The notes under the pieces are model-generated. The model was not told where the DNA came from. It worked only from the letters and a program-made list of their open reading frames with translations, and did not search any database. From Vulcanisaeta moutnovskia 768-28 (lineage in GTDB: Archaea; Thermoproteota; Thermoprotei; Thermoproteales; Thermocladiaceae): a stretch of DNA of 64,000 nt. The stretch spans positions 1,798,001-1,862,000 of the forward strand of contig NC_015151.1 of assembly GCF_000190315.1 (NCBI RefSeq). Reading direction: 5' to 3'. The position numbers were made by a program, and so were the translations under genes. Positions 51,573 through 60,612 of the stretch are shown here, piece by piece (positions within the stretch are counted from its first letter, which is position 1; the number at the start of each line of letters is the position of its first letter).

Positions 51573-53398
51573 TTGCAAACTGGCCCATTAATTATAAACC
51601 TCTCTATGTATATGGTCGTGTTAACCACGTAATTGGCATACACAGTTATCGCAATACTCCCGTAATACTTATTGTATATTGTGATTAATGATTCGTTATT
51701 ATCTATCGTTAGGTCTATTGTATACCCATTAACTTTTATGTATGCTAATGTTATGTTTAACAGCCTTAAGTATTCGGGACCCACCCATGAGTACTGTATT
51801 ACTATGTCGTACTGACCTGGTGGTAATGTCACATTTACCATGAACCAAGTCCCAGGCGGCTCATTGGATGTGTGGGCTATCTTGCCATTAATTGCCTGCC
51901 CATTGATTAATGAGACTGTACTTGGCGTTATGTTTAGGGCGACTGGTTCGCATATTACTGGTTTGCCTGTGTAATTCGCCCTTAGGACCAATAATGAGTT
52001 TCCAAGCACCATGTATACTCCATAGCCCTCCATTAATGCCGCATTCACATACTCATTATACGGCGTGCCCCACCAAGTGAACCAGGGGCTGTTCGGCTGA
52101 GCCACTATGTACTCGGGCCTTAACCATGGGTACCACTGTGTGTAGGCGTTTATGTTGTTTGAGAATGGTGGGTATAAATTATTCTGGACAAGCACTGTGG
52201 CGTTACTCGGTATTAATCTCAATGCATTCCAAATTTCGTAATCAACCCTAGTCAATTGATATTGAAAGTGAATTAGTGGGCTAACGCCGAGGAGCACTAT
52301 TAACGTTGAGATCAGTATTAACGCCATTAACCTCCTCTGCTGCTCGGTGTGTGTTTTCGACACGGCAATTAGTGACGACAATATTATGAACGGTATTGAG
52401 AATGAACTATACTGGAAGAATGGGCTGTAGTAAATGACATCGTTCGTTAAGAAGGATGCCAGTGGCCACGTAAGCGATGGGAGGACCAGCGGGTCTAGGA
52501 AGGATGTGAATGCCGTTGGTGCGTAGAGCTCTAGGAAGTATAGGAACTTCTCAGTGCCATGCATTGAGTATAGTCTCGGTATCAATAATGGGTCCTTAAT
52601 GACTGAAATAAGGATGCCGAAGCTAAATGATGAGGCGTATTGCTCAGGTAGGCCCGAGAGTGGGGATGCCGTTGTTGGCCCGAGTGGATTGAGAACAGTC
52701 TTCATCCATAGGGCGATTAGGAGGACGACCATTGATATCGCGATTGTTAATACACCATGAATTAATTCACGCCTTCTCCTGGCATTAATAATTACGTAAT
52801 ACAGGCCAAGCAGTGTCATGGGTATTGGTGCAAACTCGATGGTACCAAGCGTAAGTAGTAACATTGGGTAGTAAATTCTCCACCTCCTCGTTATTAGGAA
52901 GTACGTTGAGTATAGGGCCAGGGGCATGAATATGGCCTCCATGTGGAAATCGAAGGAGTTTACACCCTGGACCAATGGGTTCACTAGGTAGATGATTGCA
53001 AAGAAGGCGCCTAACCAATCCCTACCCAAGTATTTACCTAACCAGTAAATCGGCAGTGCGCCGAGGGCTATGAGTATTGTTTGAGCCACAAGTAACGTGG
53101 CTGGGCTTGGGTATACCGCGTATATGGGCAGGAATAGGAATAGCGTTGGTGAGAAGTGGACGTCCAGGAAGCTATAGCCTATTGGCCCTGGCCTCGGTAT
53201 TATCGCCACATCAACGCTCTCATAAAGCAGCCTATGGTAGTACAACGTTGACGCCAATGCCTGGGCGAAGACGCCAAGGTCTGCGGCATGGGTATGGAAG
53301 GTTAGGTATTTCAATAATGTATAGTATGACATCAGCACGATGTATACCGCTATACCGAGGTAAACCACCAGGCCACTAGCACTGACTGGTCTCCGCAT
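51569..53398 (-). CDS. DUF2079-like polytopic membrane protein
   Basis: 609 aa. The first ~390 residues carry about 11 hydrophobic helices (e.g. LGIAVYIVLMSYYTLLKYLT, LFLFLPIYAVYPSPATLLVA); ADLGVFAQALASTLYY and VHFSPTLFL match the DUF2079/GT-C-like family consensus. The remaining part is extracytoplasmic, with N-x-S/T sequons and FMVNVTLPPGQYDIVIQY. A role in glycosylation or cell surface assembly is possible. Start ATG 53398. Overlaps the AbrB gene by 4 nt. Confidence 0.75.
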   Translation of the reverse strand: MRRPVSASGLVVYLGIAVYIVLMSYYTLLKYLTFHTHAADLGVFAQALASTLYYHRLLYESVDVAIIPRPGPIGYSFLDVHFSPTLFLFLPIYAVYPSPATLLVAQTILIALGALPIYWLGKYLGRDWLGAFFAIIYLVNPLVQGVNSFDFHMEAIFMPLALYSTYFLITRRWRIYYPMLLLTLGTIEFAPIPMTLLGLYYVIINARRRRELIHGVLTIAISMVVLLIALWMKTVLNPLGPTTASPLSGLPEQYASSFSFGILISVIKDPLLIPRLYSMHGTEKFLYFLELYAPTAFTSFLDPLVLPSLTWPLASFLTNDVIYYSPFFQYSSFSIPFIILSSLIAVSKTHTEQQRRLMALILISTLIVLLGVSPLIHFQYQLTRVDYEIWNALRLIPSNATVLVQNNLYPPFSNNINAYTQWYPWLRPEYIVAQPNSPWFTWWGTPYNEYVNAALMEGYGVYMVLGNSLLVLRANYTGKPVICEPVALNITPSTVSLINGQAINGKIAHTSNEPPGTWFMVNVTLPPGQYDIVIQYSWVGPEYLRLLNITLAYIKVNGYTIDLTIDNNESLITIYNKYYGSIAITVYANYVVNTTIYIERFIINGPVCN

Positions 53399-53432
53399 TT
53401 ACTGAGGTCATGGTTAAGGAATTATTAAGTAA

Positions 53433-54191
53433 TTACTTCATGAAATCAAGTATTGATGGTCCACCGCTCCTCTCATGCTTAATCTCCTGGCAATTAATGC
53501 TTATCGAACTTAACCCCTCATTACTAACCTCGAGTATTATTGGCTTCCAAATGTTTGTGAACGCGGCATTAATTATATAGGAATTACCGGACTTAACGCA
53601 CCTAGTCACGGAATTGTGGGCATGACCATGTATTGCAATAACATTATTACTAAAGATTGCATTCTCTAAATCCCTAACCCCAAGACTCGGCCAAATCCTT
53701 GGGTCCTCACCCTGGAGGGTCTTAAACGTTGGTGCATAGTGTATTAGTAGGATTGTTAATTCCCTCGATGAGTTAATGGTTTTCTTAAGCCACTCAACCC
53801 TGCGCCTATACGTATCCGCTATGTGAGGTATGTGCTTTAATTGCCACGTTGTTGGTCTCTCCAGGGATCCCTTTGAACCGATTATCCTGAGTGCCACGTC
53901 ATTTATCGTTAATTTAATCACGTCATCATCAAGCCACTTAATGACACCGAGTTCTCTGGCCTTCGGCATGACCTCATCGTATTCCTCATTGCCTGGTACA
54001 GCAATTATTGTGTCACTTAGTTTCTTTAGTTCGTTGATTAATATTTTCAATCCCTCAATCTTCCCCTCCTCCATTAGGTCACCTGCTATGAGCACGGCAT
54101 CGAACCTGCCAATATCCTTAATAGACTCCCTAAACCTTGGGAAGTACTTTGGCGAGTGAATGTCTGCTGTGGCGAGTATCCTAGCGACCAT
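53433..54191 (-). CDS. Calcineurin-like metallophosphoesterase
   Basis: 252 aa. Motifs: ILATADIHSPKYF (D-x-H), VLIAGDLMEEGK (GDxxx), IAVPGNEEYDE (GNx-E/D), LLIHYAP (His), and IAIHGHAHNSVTR (GHxH). The binuclear metal site is complete. Substrate unknown; class fits DNA, nucleotide or protein phosphatases. Start ATG 54191. It is divergent from the GNAT acetyltransferase gene at 54244. Confidence 0.88.
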   Translation of the reverse strand: MVARILATADIHSPKYFPRFRESIKDIGRFDAVLIAGDLMEEGKIEGLKILINELKKLSDTIIAVPGNEEYDEVMPKARELGVIKWLDDDVIKLTINDVALRIIGSKGSLERPTTWQLKHIPHIADTYRRRVEWLKKTINSSRELTILLIHYAPTFKTLQGEDPRIWPSLGVRDLENAIFSNNVIAIHGHAHNSVTRCVKSGNSYIINAAFTNIWKPIILEVSNEGLSSISINCQEIKHERSGGPSILDFMK

Positions 54192-54243
54192 TTAATAGGT
54201 GGTAAAGCATATTATTAAATTACTTTTCCAGGTTTATGATTAA

Positions 54244-54753
54244 ATGAAAGGTGGCTTTGAACTACGGAGGTGTGATCCAGACGATGACATGGACATAATA
54301 GTAAGTCTTGAGATAGAGATATTCAAGCCAAGTGAGCAGTATACCCTAGGTTTCATTAATTGGTTGTGCAGAAACTGCACAAATTACTCCTACATAGCAT
54401 TCATGGATGGTAAGCCCGTGGGCTACATAATATCATGCATAGAGGGCCTTGGTAGGGGTCACGTGATATCCGTTGGAGTCCTCAGGAACTATAGGAGGAT
54501 GGGCATCGGTAACACATTAATGTGCCAGTCAATATGCTCAATGGCTGAGAGGGGCATTGATCACGTGATACTCGAGGTTAGGGTATCAAACACACCGGCC
54601 ATAACCCTTTACAGGAAGCTTGGCTTCGACGTGCGCGACGTATTAAGGAGCTATTACAATGACGGTGAGGATGCTTACTTGATGATACTCGAGAATGATA
54701 AATTTAAGGCATTAATAAGTAAATGCTGCTCAGTAGCCAAACAATCTTCTTAA
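54244..54753 (+). CDS. GNAT-family N-acetyltransferase (RimI/Ard1-like)
   Basis: 169 aa. The acetyl-CoA motif [14 protein letters not shown] follows [11 protein letters not shown], and the C-terminal [18 protein letters not shown] is the usual motif B of RimI/Ard1 proteins, which acetylate protein N-termini or ribosomal proteins. A cysteine cluster (LCRNC) is unusual. ATG 54244 is the natural start. Its 3' end overlaps the convergent flavoprotein gene by 24 nt. Confidence 0.87.
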   Translation: MKGGFELRRCDPDDDMDIIVSLEIEIFKPSEQYTLGFINWLCRNCTNYSYIAFMDGKPVGYIISCIEGLGRGHVISVGVLRNYRRMGIGNTLMCQSICSMAERGIDHVILEVRVSNTPAITLYRKLGFDVRDVLRSYYNDGEDAYLMILENDKFKALISKCCSVAKQSS

Positions 54754-55908
54754 GTACGTCTGCATCCAACGATCCTTCTGCACCGTGTAATCCCTCTTCG
54801 GCTCAGGGTCCTTACTCGGTTTTGGTGGCTGTTGCGTGTAGTCAAAGCCGAATTGAACACTTATGGTCTCCAACTTACCTTCAATATTACCGACATAAGC
54901 CCAACCAACGAATGCATACTGCACAGACACCCTCTCATTGCTGCCGAGGTCCTCCAGGATCTTATTGGTGGCGAATAATGCGCTCTCTAGGGCGATCTCC
55001 TGGTTCTTTGGATATGGCAGTTTCGCCGTATCGCCGGCGGCAAGTACATCATCAAACTTAGGACTTCTCAGGTCTGTTGGTGACCTAATCTCAACCCAAT
55101 CAGTGCCTAGGCCAGCATCCCTAATGAATGATGGAACCCTGTTAGGTTCAAGCATTGCCAGTAGGTCGTACCTATACCTCTCACCGCTTCTCGTTATTAC
55201 TTCCTTATCATTCATCTCAACGATTTCTTGGTTCGTGACTAGCTCAATACCTGCCTTATCATAAATCGCCTTAACAACATCAGCAATAACTGGTGGTTGT
55301 GTCTTATCATTGGCATCGATGTGTATTATCCTAACCTTATCCCTAACACCCCTGTACTTAAGTATCGTGTGAATAAGCAACGCAGTCTCAGTCGGTGCAG
55401 GGGCGCAGCGATAGGGAGCCTTTGGTGCGTACACTATTACTGTGCCCTCGTTCATGCTCCACACCCTATTCTTGAGCACGTGGATCCTACCTGGGTCATA
55501 AACATTAGTGTTCATGTACCAATACTTATCGTAGCCGTTTATTGACGACCCATCAAAGACCACGCCGGGTGCCAGTACTAGGTAGTCATAGTCTAGGCTC
55601 TTCACGTTATTCCCGAGCAAGGTCTCGGTGTAATTAACAACTCTATTACCTGGGTCTATACTGACCACGTCGCCAGTAACCACATTAACGCCCTTCAAAC
55701 CAACCTCCTCATAACCCCTAATGATCCTGCCATACTCCTCCTCATTAGTTAATAACAACGGTCTCGTAGGACCACCAACATAATGCCTATCCCTCGTTAT
55801 AACCGTAACCTCTACCAAGTCCTTAGCCCCCTCAATCAGTGTATTAGCTACCGTCAACCCAGCAATCCCACCACCAATTATAACCACCTTTTTACGGGTC
55901 ATACCCAT
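54730..55908 (-). CDS. FAD oxidoreductase of the sulfide dehydrogenase/SQR family
   Basis: About 392 aa. FAD-binding [20 protein letters not shown] at the N-terminus; second dinucleotide and catalytic region [20 protein letters not shown] with the conserved Cys; [20 protein letters not shown] as the FAD-site motif near the C-terminus. The C-terminal part has aromatic helices that could attach to the membrane. Sulfide oxidation with quinone or cytochrome acceptor is likely. The frame opens with TTG 55911; ATG 55908 or ATG 55902 is preferred. Confidence 0.85.
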   Translation of the reverse strand: MGMTRKKVVIIGGGIAGLTVANTLIEGAKDLVEVTVITRDRHYVGGPTRPLLLTNEEEYGRIIRGYEEVGLKGVNVVTGDVVSIDPGNRVVNYTETLLGNNVKSLDYDYLVLAPGVVFDGSSINGYDKYWYMNTNVYDPGRIHVLKNRVWSMNEGTVIVYAPKAPYRCAPAPTETALLIHTILKYRGVRDKVRIIHIDANDKTQPPVIADVVKAIYDKAGIELVTNQEIVEMNDKEVITRSGERYRYDLLAMLEPNRVPSFIRDAGLGTDWVEIRSPTDLRSPKFDDVLAAGDTAKLPYPKNQEIALESALFATNKILEDLGSNERVSVQYAFVGWAYVGNIEGKLETISVQFGFDYTQQPPKPSKDPEPKRDYTVQKDRWMQTYLRRLFGY

Positions 55909-55911
55909 CAA

Positions 55912-56226
55912 GGCATGGCTAAGCCACGTGAATATAAAACAAAACTCTAAGTCAATGGCATTTAGAAGGTAATGCCCAGTTCATTTAAATTACAAAAGGC
56001 TGTACCTAAAATCATGGGTTTAATGAACCTGATTAGGGTTAAAATAACGATGCAAAACGCCTCAATGTCAATATTCGATATAAAAATATTGGTGGTAATA
56101 TTTTTATCGAGATGGCAATATTTAGGATTTTTATCATTATATTTACTTAATAATATACAACATTGTTTAAGTATTTTAAATGTAGCAATAATTCTTGGTA
56201 TGGAGATGAAAAGAGCGGGTTAAAAT
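55912..56226. other. AT-rich gap
   Basis: Contains only an 83-codon plus-strand frame (55972-56223) of low-complexity, IQ-rich residues with no motif. The flavoprotein promoter (TTTTATATT near 55930) lies here. No other structure seen. Confidence 0.4.
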
Positions 56227-56720
56227 AAGGGGATTACCGACCTTTGACGTAATATGGAATAATATGGTTAATGCCCATAACTCAAACCTGGGCTTTAGAA
56301 TGGTCATTAGGGTTCACCTACACAGGGATAACATAGAGAGTGTTGAGTCATTACCGAGGAGGTTTGCCGAGATTTTGAGGGGGTGATGGTAGGTTCTCCT
56401 TCCATATAAGGTCAATATCGAGACTAGGTGGTTCGAATGATGATAGGGTTTATCCAGTCAATAATAATGTTGTTGAGGAGATTATGGAGTACGCGAGATC
56501 GCTTGGGTTGAAGCTCTTTGAATTACCATCACCTTACATATGCTATGTATCGTGGCTTAACTCATTCGTGGTAATGCCCGATGGAACATTGAGTAAGTGT
56601 ATGGTTAGGCTCTATGACGATGTTAATGGGGTCGGTGAATTGAATAACGATGGTACGCTGACCATTGATGAGGATAAACTACTATGGTGGGCTAGGAGAA
56701 TCATAAATAATGACTTAAAA
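56227..56720 (+). pseudogene. Radical SAM/SPASM peptide-modifying enzyme relic
   Basis: The N-terminal SAM-binding part is gone. Residual frames read GLPTFDVIWNNMVNAHNSNL with GFRMVIRVHLHRDNIESVES, then after a one-base slip in the G5 run near 56378-56382, RFSFHIRSISRLGGSNDD, and a SPASM C-terminal part SYICYVSW-like with VVMPDGTLSKCMVRLYDD. This is the middle and end of a SPASM-type maturase. The frame continues into the membrane half described next. Confidence 0.6.
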
Positions 56721-57269
56721 ACAACGGCAATAATAATCTTTCTATTAATAATATCAATCGATATCCTGAGCTACAGCGTATTATCCCTCTATTACAACGT
56801 GGCCTTGCTTGCAAGTATTGACAATGTGTTCGGCCTAATAGGTGCGGTGCTTGGGTCTATGCTTACGCCTAGGTTTAGGGTTGATAGGTTAAATGTTATT
56901 TATGTTCTCGCAGTAACGGCGCTGATCATTAGAACAGGATTTGGCGTAATACCCATAACGATCAGGAGCTTAATAATTGCTGTACCACTACTATTCATAA
57001 CAAACCTGGTGTATAACATATTCATTAATGCATTCTTCACAGCGATTGGGAGTGCTCTCATTTACGTGACTCCACGTAGTGAGTTCGGCATTGTCTATTC
57101 ATCGGCATGGGCCATGTTCACGGTGGCGCAGGTTTTAAGTGCTGTTATCTGGGCCTTCATAGGCACTGCCATAGGCGCGCCTGAGGCTCTATTACTAGCG
57201 ATGGTAATGGGCGTAATAGTATTTTTAGCTCTAAATGCTGTCTATGGGAAAGTAAGTCTTAAGGATTAA
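56484..57269 (+). CDS. Chimeric ORF: SPASM tail joined to C-terminal half of an MFS exporter
   Basis: 261 aa. Residues 1-75 belong to the SPASM relic. Residues 78-255 form about six hydrophobic helices (TAIIIFLLIISIDILSYSVL, PLLFITNLVYNIFINAFFTA, LLLAMVMGVIVFLALNAVYG) that match the last six helices of an MFS transporter. A deletion seems to have fused a peptide-maturase gene to its exporter gene. The product is unlikely to transport. Coding ends at TAA 57267-57269. No intact partner peptide was found. Confidence 0.55.
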   Translation: MEYARSLGLKLFELPSPYICYVSWLNSFVVMPDGTLSKCMVRLYDDVNGVGELNNDGTLTIDEDKLLWWARRIINNDLKTTAIIIFLLIISIDILSYSVLSLYYNVALLASIDNVFGLIGAVLGSMLTPRFRVDRLNVIYVLAVTALIIRTGFGVIPITIRSLIIAVPLLFITNLVYNIFINAFFTAIGSALIYVTPRSEFGIVYSSAWAMFTVAQVLSAVIWAFIGTAIGAPEALLLAMVMGVIVFLALNAVYGKVSLKD

Positions 57270-57384
57270 GGGGATTAACGTTAAGAAAGGAGGGTGAAGG
57301 AATAATACTAAAAGTAAGAGGCTTGGTAGAGGTCTTAAGATCATTAATGATATTGGGAGGCTAATGCTGTTTCGTTCAATTTAT

Positions 57385-58338
57385 TCACGCCTTTAATCTA
57401 GAGACAAGCAATTTATTGCCCACGGCATTAATTGTTAATAGACCATCATCGGAGAGCCAGGCAATGTATGATAGAAGGGCCGAGCGATTCAATAGGTAAT
57501 TATGCGGTGAATCAATGCTTATGCCAAGTGATGAGAAGATTTTCATGATCAACTCCTCAAGCATCACGGAATCACTAATGTTATTAAGCACAAAATCCCT
57601 CAACCTATTTATTGCATTTAAATTCTCATTAATAACGCTAATAGCCTCAGGAGGTCTCAGTACATTGCCGTGGGCAGGAACCACGTACTCAAATTTACCC
57701 ACCACCTCAAGCAACTTCCTAAGGCTTTCGAGTGCCGACTTAACGTTGAGGTGGTACGGTGCACCATACTTCTGTATAATGTCTACTGGGAAGAACGCAT
57801 CGGCTGTGAACAATACATTACCGTAGGATATCCCAACCATACCCATCGTATGCCCTGGTAATGGCATCGCCTCAAATCCCACCTCCCTACGTAGGTCATC
57901 CAAATCCCTAACAGGCACGCCCTCTGCCTCAAGAAGCTTGGTCCGGAGCAGCTTGGGCGGAAATGAGCCGAAGAGGTAAAGTGGCTCAAGCACTGGCCTC
58001 TCTATGAAGGGTTTGTCCTCAGGTGTTGCGTAGACTGTGGCGCCGCTCCTCTTAACAATTAATGCATTACCACCAATGTGGTCTGCGTGATGATGCGTAT
58101 TAACAATGGCCCTAATTTTAAGGTTCAGGGATTTAACGGCATTAAAGATTCTTCGGCCTGAATCCTCATCAATCCCGGTATCAATCACCACGCATTCATT
58201 ATCATCAACAATGAGAACACCGGCATTTGTCCTGCCAGGTACCACATACACGTTATTCGAGAGCTTCTGCAGTTTTTGTGATTGCATTGATGATAATGCA
58301 TTAACATTATTTTTAAGCAATTCAACAGGCCTAGGCAT
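57385..58338 (-). CDS. Metallo-beta-lactamase-fold hydrolase
   Basis: About 317 aa. The zinc motif is IVNTHHHADHIGGN (HxHxDH), with PLPGHTMGMVGISYGNVLFT and YVVPAHGNVLRPP completing the site. Such enzymes are thiolesterases, lactonases or nucleases; the substrate is not visible. Start ATG 58338 lies inside the end of the cystathionine-lyase gene (ATGCCTAG overlap), so coupled translation is likely. An upstream in-frame start at 58356 lies within that gene. Confidence 0.85.
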   Translation of the reverse strand: MPRPVELLKNNVNALSSMQSQKLQKLSNNVYVVPGRTNAGVLIVDDNECVVIDTGIDEDSGRRIFNAVKSLNLKIRAIVNTHHHADHIGGNALIVKRSGATVYATPEDKPFIERPVLEPLYLFGSFPPKLLRTKLLEAEGVPVRDLDDLRREVGFEAMPLPGHTMGMVGISYGNVLFTADAFFPVDIIQKYGAPYHLNVKSALESLRKLLEVVGKFEYVVPAHGNVLRPPEAISVINENLNAINRLRDFVLNNISDSVMLEELIMKIFSSLGISIDSPHNYLLNRSALLSYIAWLSDDGLLTINAVGNKLLVSRLKA

Positions 58339-59500
58339 GGTTAAGTGCTTGGTCAAGGTCGCTGATTATGTCCTCGACATCCTCAAGACCAACACTAAGC
58401 CTAAGTAGGTTATCCCTAATGCCAGCCCTAGCCCTATCCTCAGGGCTCCAATGAACGTGCGTCGTACTGGCCGGATGGGTTATTATGCTCTCGGTACCAC
58501 CAAAGCTCACGCTCGGGATTATCATCTTCACATGCTTATAAACAGCCAAGGCCTCCCTTAAACCACCCTTAACCTCGAAGCTCACAATCCCACCACAGTT
58601 ATTAAGGAGCTTCTTAGCCAGCTCGTACGACTCATGGCCATTTAGGCACGGATAATAAACCCTTTCAACCTTCGGATGCTCCATCAAGAACTCAGCAGCA
58701 GCCCTTGCATTCTCCTCGTGTTTTCTCATCCTGATGTGGAGGGTTTTCAATCCCCTATCCACCAGGAATGCCGTGAATGGCTCCATCACAGTGCCAATGA
58801 ACCTCCTCCACTCCCAAACACTCTTCATAGCCTCAGCGTCACTGCCAATCACGAAGCCAGCAACGACATCATTATGGCCACTTAGGTACTTAGTGGCGCT
58901 GTGAATTACGAAGTCGGCCCCATACTCAATTGGCGTGATACCAATGGGTGTAGCCAACGTATTATCAACAATGACCTTAGCACCAACATCGCGGGCAAGC
59001 TTCACGATCTCGGGTATGTTGTAAACCCGAAGCAGTGGGTTTGACACTGACTCTATGAATACCAGGTCAATACCCTTAACGAGCGATTTAATCACACTAT
59101 CATTACCTGGATCCGTAATTACGACCCTAACCCCAAACTTACTCAACCTCTCAAGCAGCACCAGTGTGGAGCCGTAGACATCCAGTGGTATCAAGATCTG
59201 CATGCCGGGTTTAAGCAACGCCATTAGTAACGTCGTTATGGCGGCCATACCACTTGAGGTACCCACGGCATCAGCACCATGCTCGAGCTCAGCCATCTTA
59301 CTCTCCACGGAATGAACCGTCGGATTATCCTCCCTAGAGTACTTAAGCGGAACGACACCGTGCAATGACGGCTTCCTCTCGGGCTCCCTAAAATCAAATA
59401 ATGCCGTTTGGTATATGGGCTCAATCACAGAACCAATATCATCACTAGTATGCCTAACACCACCACGCACGCTCTTCGTGCCCTTACCCACGAAACCCAT
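58331..59500 (-). CDS. Cystathionine gamma-lyase/synthase-type PLP enzyme
   Basis: 389 aa. Cys/Met-metabolism PLP family: YSREDNPTVHSVESKMAELE, GTSSGMAAITTLL, and the lysine region FVIHSATKYLSGHNDVVAGF, with SVSFGGTESIITHPASTTHV near the C-terminus. It may make or cleave cystathionine or act on O-acetylhomoserine; the precise reaction cannot be chosen by eye. It is the first gene of an operon with the MBL-fold gene. With the metE-like gene at 5791 it supports transsulfuration/methionine synthesis. Confidence 0.9.
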   Translation of the reverse strand: MGFVGKGTKSVRGGVRHTSDDIGSVIEPIYQTALFDFREPERKPSLHGVVPLKYSREDNPTVHSVESKMAELEHGADAVGTSSGMAAITTLLMALLKPGMQILIPLDVYGSTLVLLERLSKFGVRVVITDPGNDSVIKSLVKGIDLVFIESVSNPLLRVYNIPEIVKLARDVGAKVIVDNTLATPIGITPIEYGADFVIHSATKYLSGHNDVVAGFVIGSDAEAMKSVWEWRRFIGTVMEPFTAFLVDRGLKTLHIRMRKHEENARAAAEFLMEHPKVERVYYPCLNGHESYELAKKLLNNCGGIVSFEVKGGLREALAVYKHVKMIIPSVSFGGTESIITHPASTTHVHWSPEDRARAGIRDNLLRLSVGLEDVEDIISDLDQALNHA

Positions 59501-59532
59501 GGTTTTAAGGCTAGTAGTTAAGTATTGCGTCC

Positions 59533-60390
59533 CTAACCACTGACTTTTGACCTAATGCTAGCCTCAATCTCCTGACTAATCTCGCGACCCCTCCTGGCCG
59601 TCTCCTCAATCATCCTCATTATCAAACCCCTCAAACTACCCTCCTCAGCAACCTTAATACCTCTAATCGTGACACCCCCAGGCGTCGTAACCTCCTCAAC
59701 AACCTCCCACGGCCTCTTAAACCTAAGCAACTCAGCACTAGTCTCCAGAGTTCCTACAGCCAACTCCCAGGAAATATCGGTCGGTATACCAAGCAACAAC
59801 CCAGCCTCCCAAATAGCCTCAAATATCAAAGCCATAAAGGCAGGGCCAGAGCCACTGATGGCTGTTATGGCATCCATATAGCGCTCATTAACAACGACGC
59901 ACCTACCCATTGAACCAAATATATTGCAAGCCCTCCTAACATCATCCTCAGAAACCCTAGAGCCAGGCGCTATTGCCGTCACACCCCTCTCTATCACAAT
60001 GCCAATATTGGGCATAGCCCTAATGACCTTTGACGGCACAAGCTCCTCAATAATCCCCGTAGTCACACCAGCCACAACCGAAATGAGAAGCTGCTCATTA
60101 CCGAGGATATTACGTATCGGTATCAACGCATCGAGAACCTGGTAAGGCTTAACGGCAAGTATCACGACATCAGCATCCTTAACAACCTCCGCATTATTCG
60201 TGGAGACAAAGACGCCGGGCAATTCACGCCTAACCCTATTAACACTCTCAACCCTTCTAACACTACCACTTATGCTTGAAGGATCAACACCAGACTTTAT
60301 CAGGGACTTAGCTATGGCGGTCCCTATTTTACCAAGCCCTATTATTGCATACCTGGCAATAAAACCACCCAATAAGCCAAGCCACAACAC
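59533..60390 (-). CDS. proC: Pyrroline-5-carboxylate reductase
   Basis: 285 aa. Dinucleotide-binding YAIIGLGKIGTAIAKSLIKS, VILAVKPYQVLDAL, and family C-terminal motifs AITAISGSGPAFMALIFEAI and TPGGVTIRGIKVAEEG. It reduces pyrroline-5-carboxylate to proline with NAD(P)H. The reading frame opens at GTG 60390; the TATA box CTTATAAATAGG about 29 nt before TTG 60372 suggests the real start is at the TTG or close to RYAIIG. Confidence 0.9.
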   Translation of the reverse strand: MLWLGLLGGFIARYAIIGLGKIGTAIAKSLIKSGVDPSSISGSVRRVESVNRVRRELPGVFVSTNNAEVVKDADVVILAVKPYQVLDALIPIRNILGNEQLLISVVAGVTTGIIEELVPSKVIRAMPNIGIVIERGVTAIAPGSRVSEDDVRRACNIFGSMGRCVVVNERYMDAITAISGSGPAFMALIFEAIWEAGLLLGIPTDISWELAVGTLETSAELLRFKRPWEVVEEVTTPGGVTIRGIKVAEEGSLRGLIMRMIEETARRGREISQEIEASIRSKVSG

Positions 60391-60428
60391 CTATTTATAA
60401 GCATTGCGTTGGCTATAGATAATATGGA

Positions 60429-60484
60429 TATGTCAGCCAAGTGATCCACATCATCAAATCCGACGGCTAGGATCTCATCACTAA
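60429..60484 (-). ncRNA. C/D-box guide sRNA candidate (left of a divergent pair)
   Basis: Minus strand: C GTGATGA (60475-60481), 12-nt guide GATCCTAGCCGT, D' CGGA (60459-60462), 2-nt spacer, C' TGATGA (60451-60456), 14-nt guide TGTGGATCACTTGG, D CTGA (60433-60436). A TATA-like GTTTAAAGG on the minus strand at 60503-60511 is about 25-28 nt upstream of the C box. Guide targets unassigned. Confidence 0.7.
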
Positions 60485-60485
60485 A

Positions 60486-60511
60486 ACTTTAAAACCAGGG
60501 CTCCTTTAAAC
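60486..60511. promoter_or_regulatory. Crossed TATA boxes of two divergent C/D RNAs
   Basis: Plus-strand CTTTAAAACC (60487-60496) is about 28 nt before the C box of the plus RNA; minus-strand GTTTAAAGG (60503-60511) is about 25 nt before the C box of the minus RNA. The two transcripts are divergent with promoters that lie between them and cross. Confidence 0.5.
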
Positions 60512-60516
60512 AATTA

Positions 60517-60573
60517 ATAGTGATGAGGTTCAAGAGCTATGAACGATGACGGCAAACGGCGGAGTACTGAACT
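60517..60573 (+). ncRNA. C/D-box guide sRNA candidate (right of the divergent pair)
   Basis: C GTGATGA (60520-60526), 10-nt guide GGTTCAAGAG, atypical D' (CTAT, 60537-60540), C' variant CGATGA (60544-60549), a 17-nt region CGGCAAACGGCGGAGTA, and D CTGA (60567-60570). C to D is 51 nt as in other archaeal C/D RNAs, but D' and the long D-side region are irregular. The TATA box above fits. Less certain than its divergent neighbour. Confidence 0.45.
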
Positions 60574-60612
60574 ATTTAAATACTTTAACAATACACGCTA
60601 AGGCGACGTATC

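Noticed and set aside
55972-56223. 83-codon ORF after the flavoprotein gene
   Set aside because: Low-complexity composition, no motif, no promoter that fits better than the neighbouring gene's.
60411-60612. tRNA or CRISPR-like repeat in the gap before the phosphoesterase
   Set aside because: No cloverleaf or repeated spacer pattern; the region is explained by two C/D RNAs.
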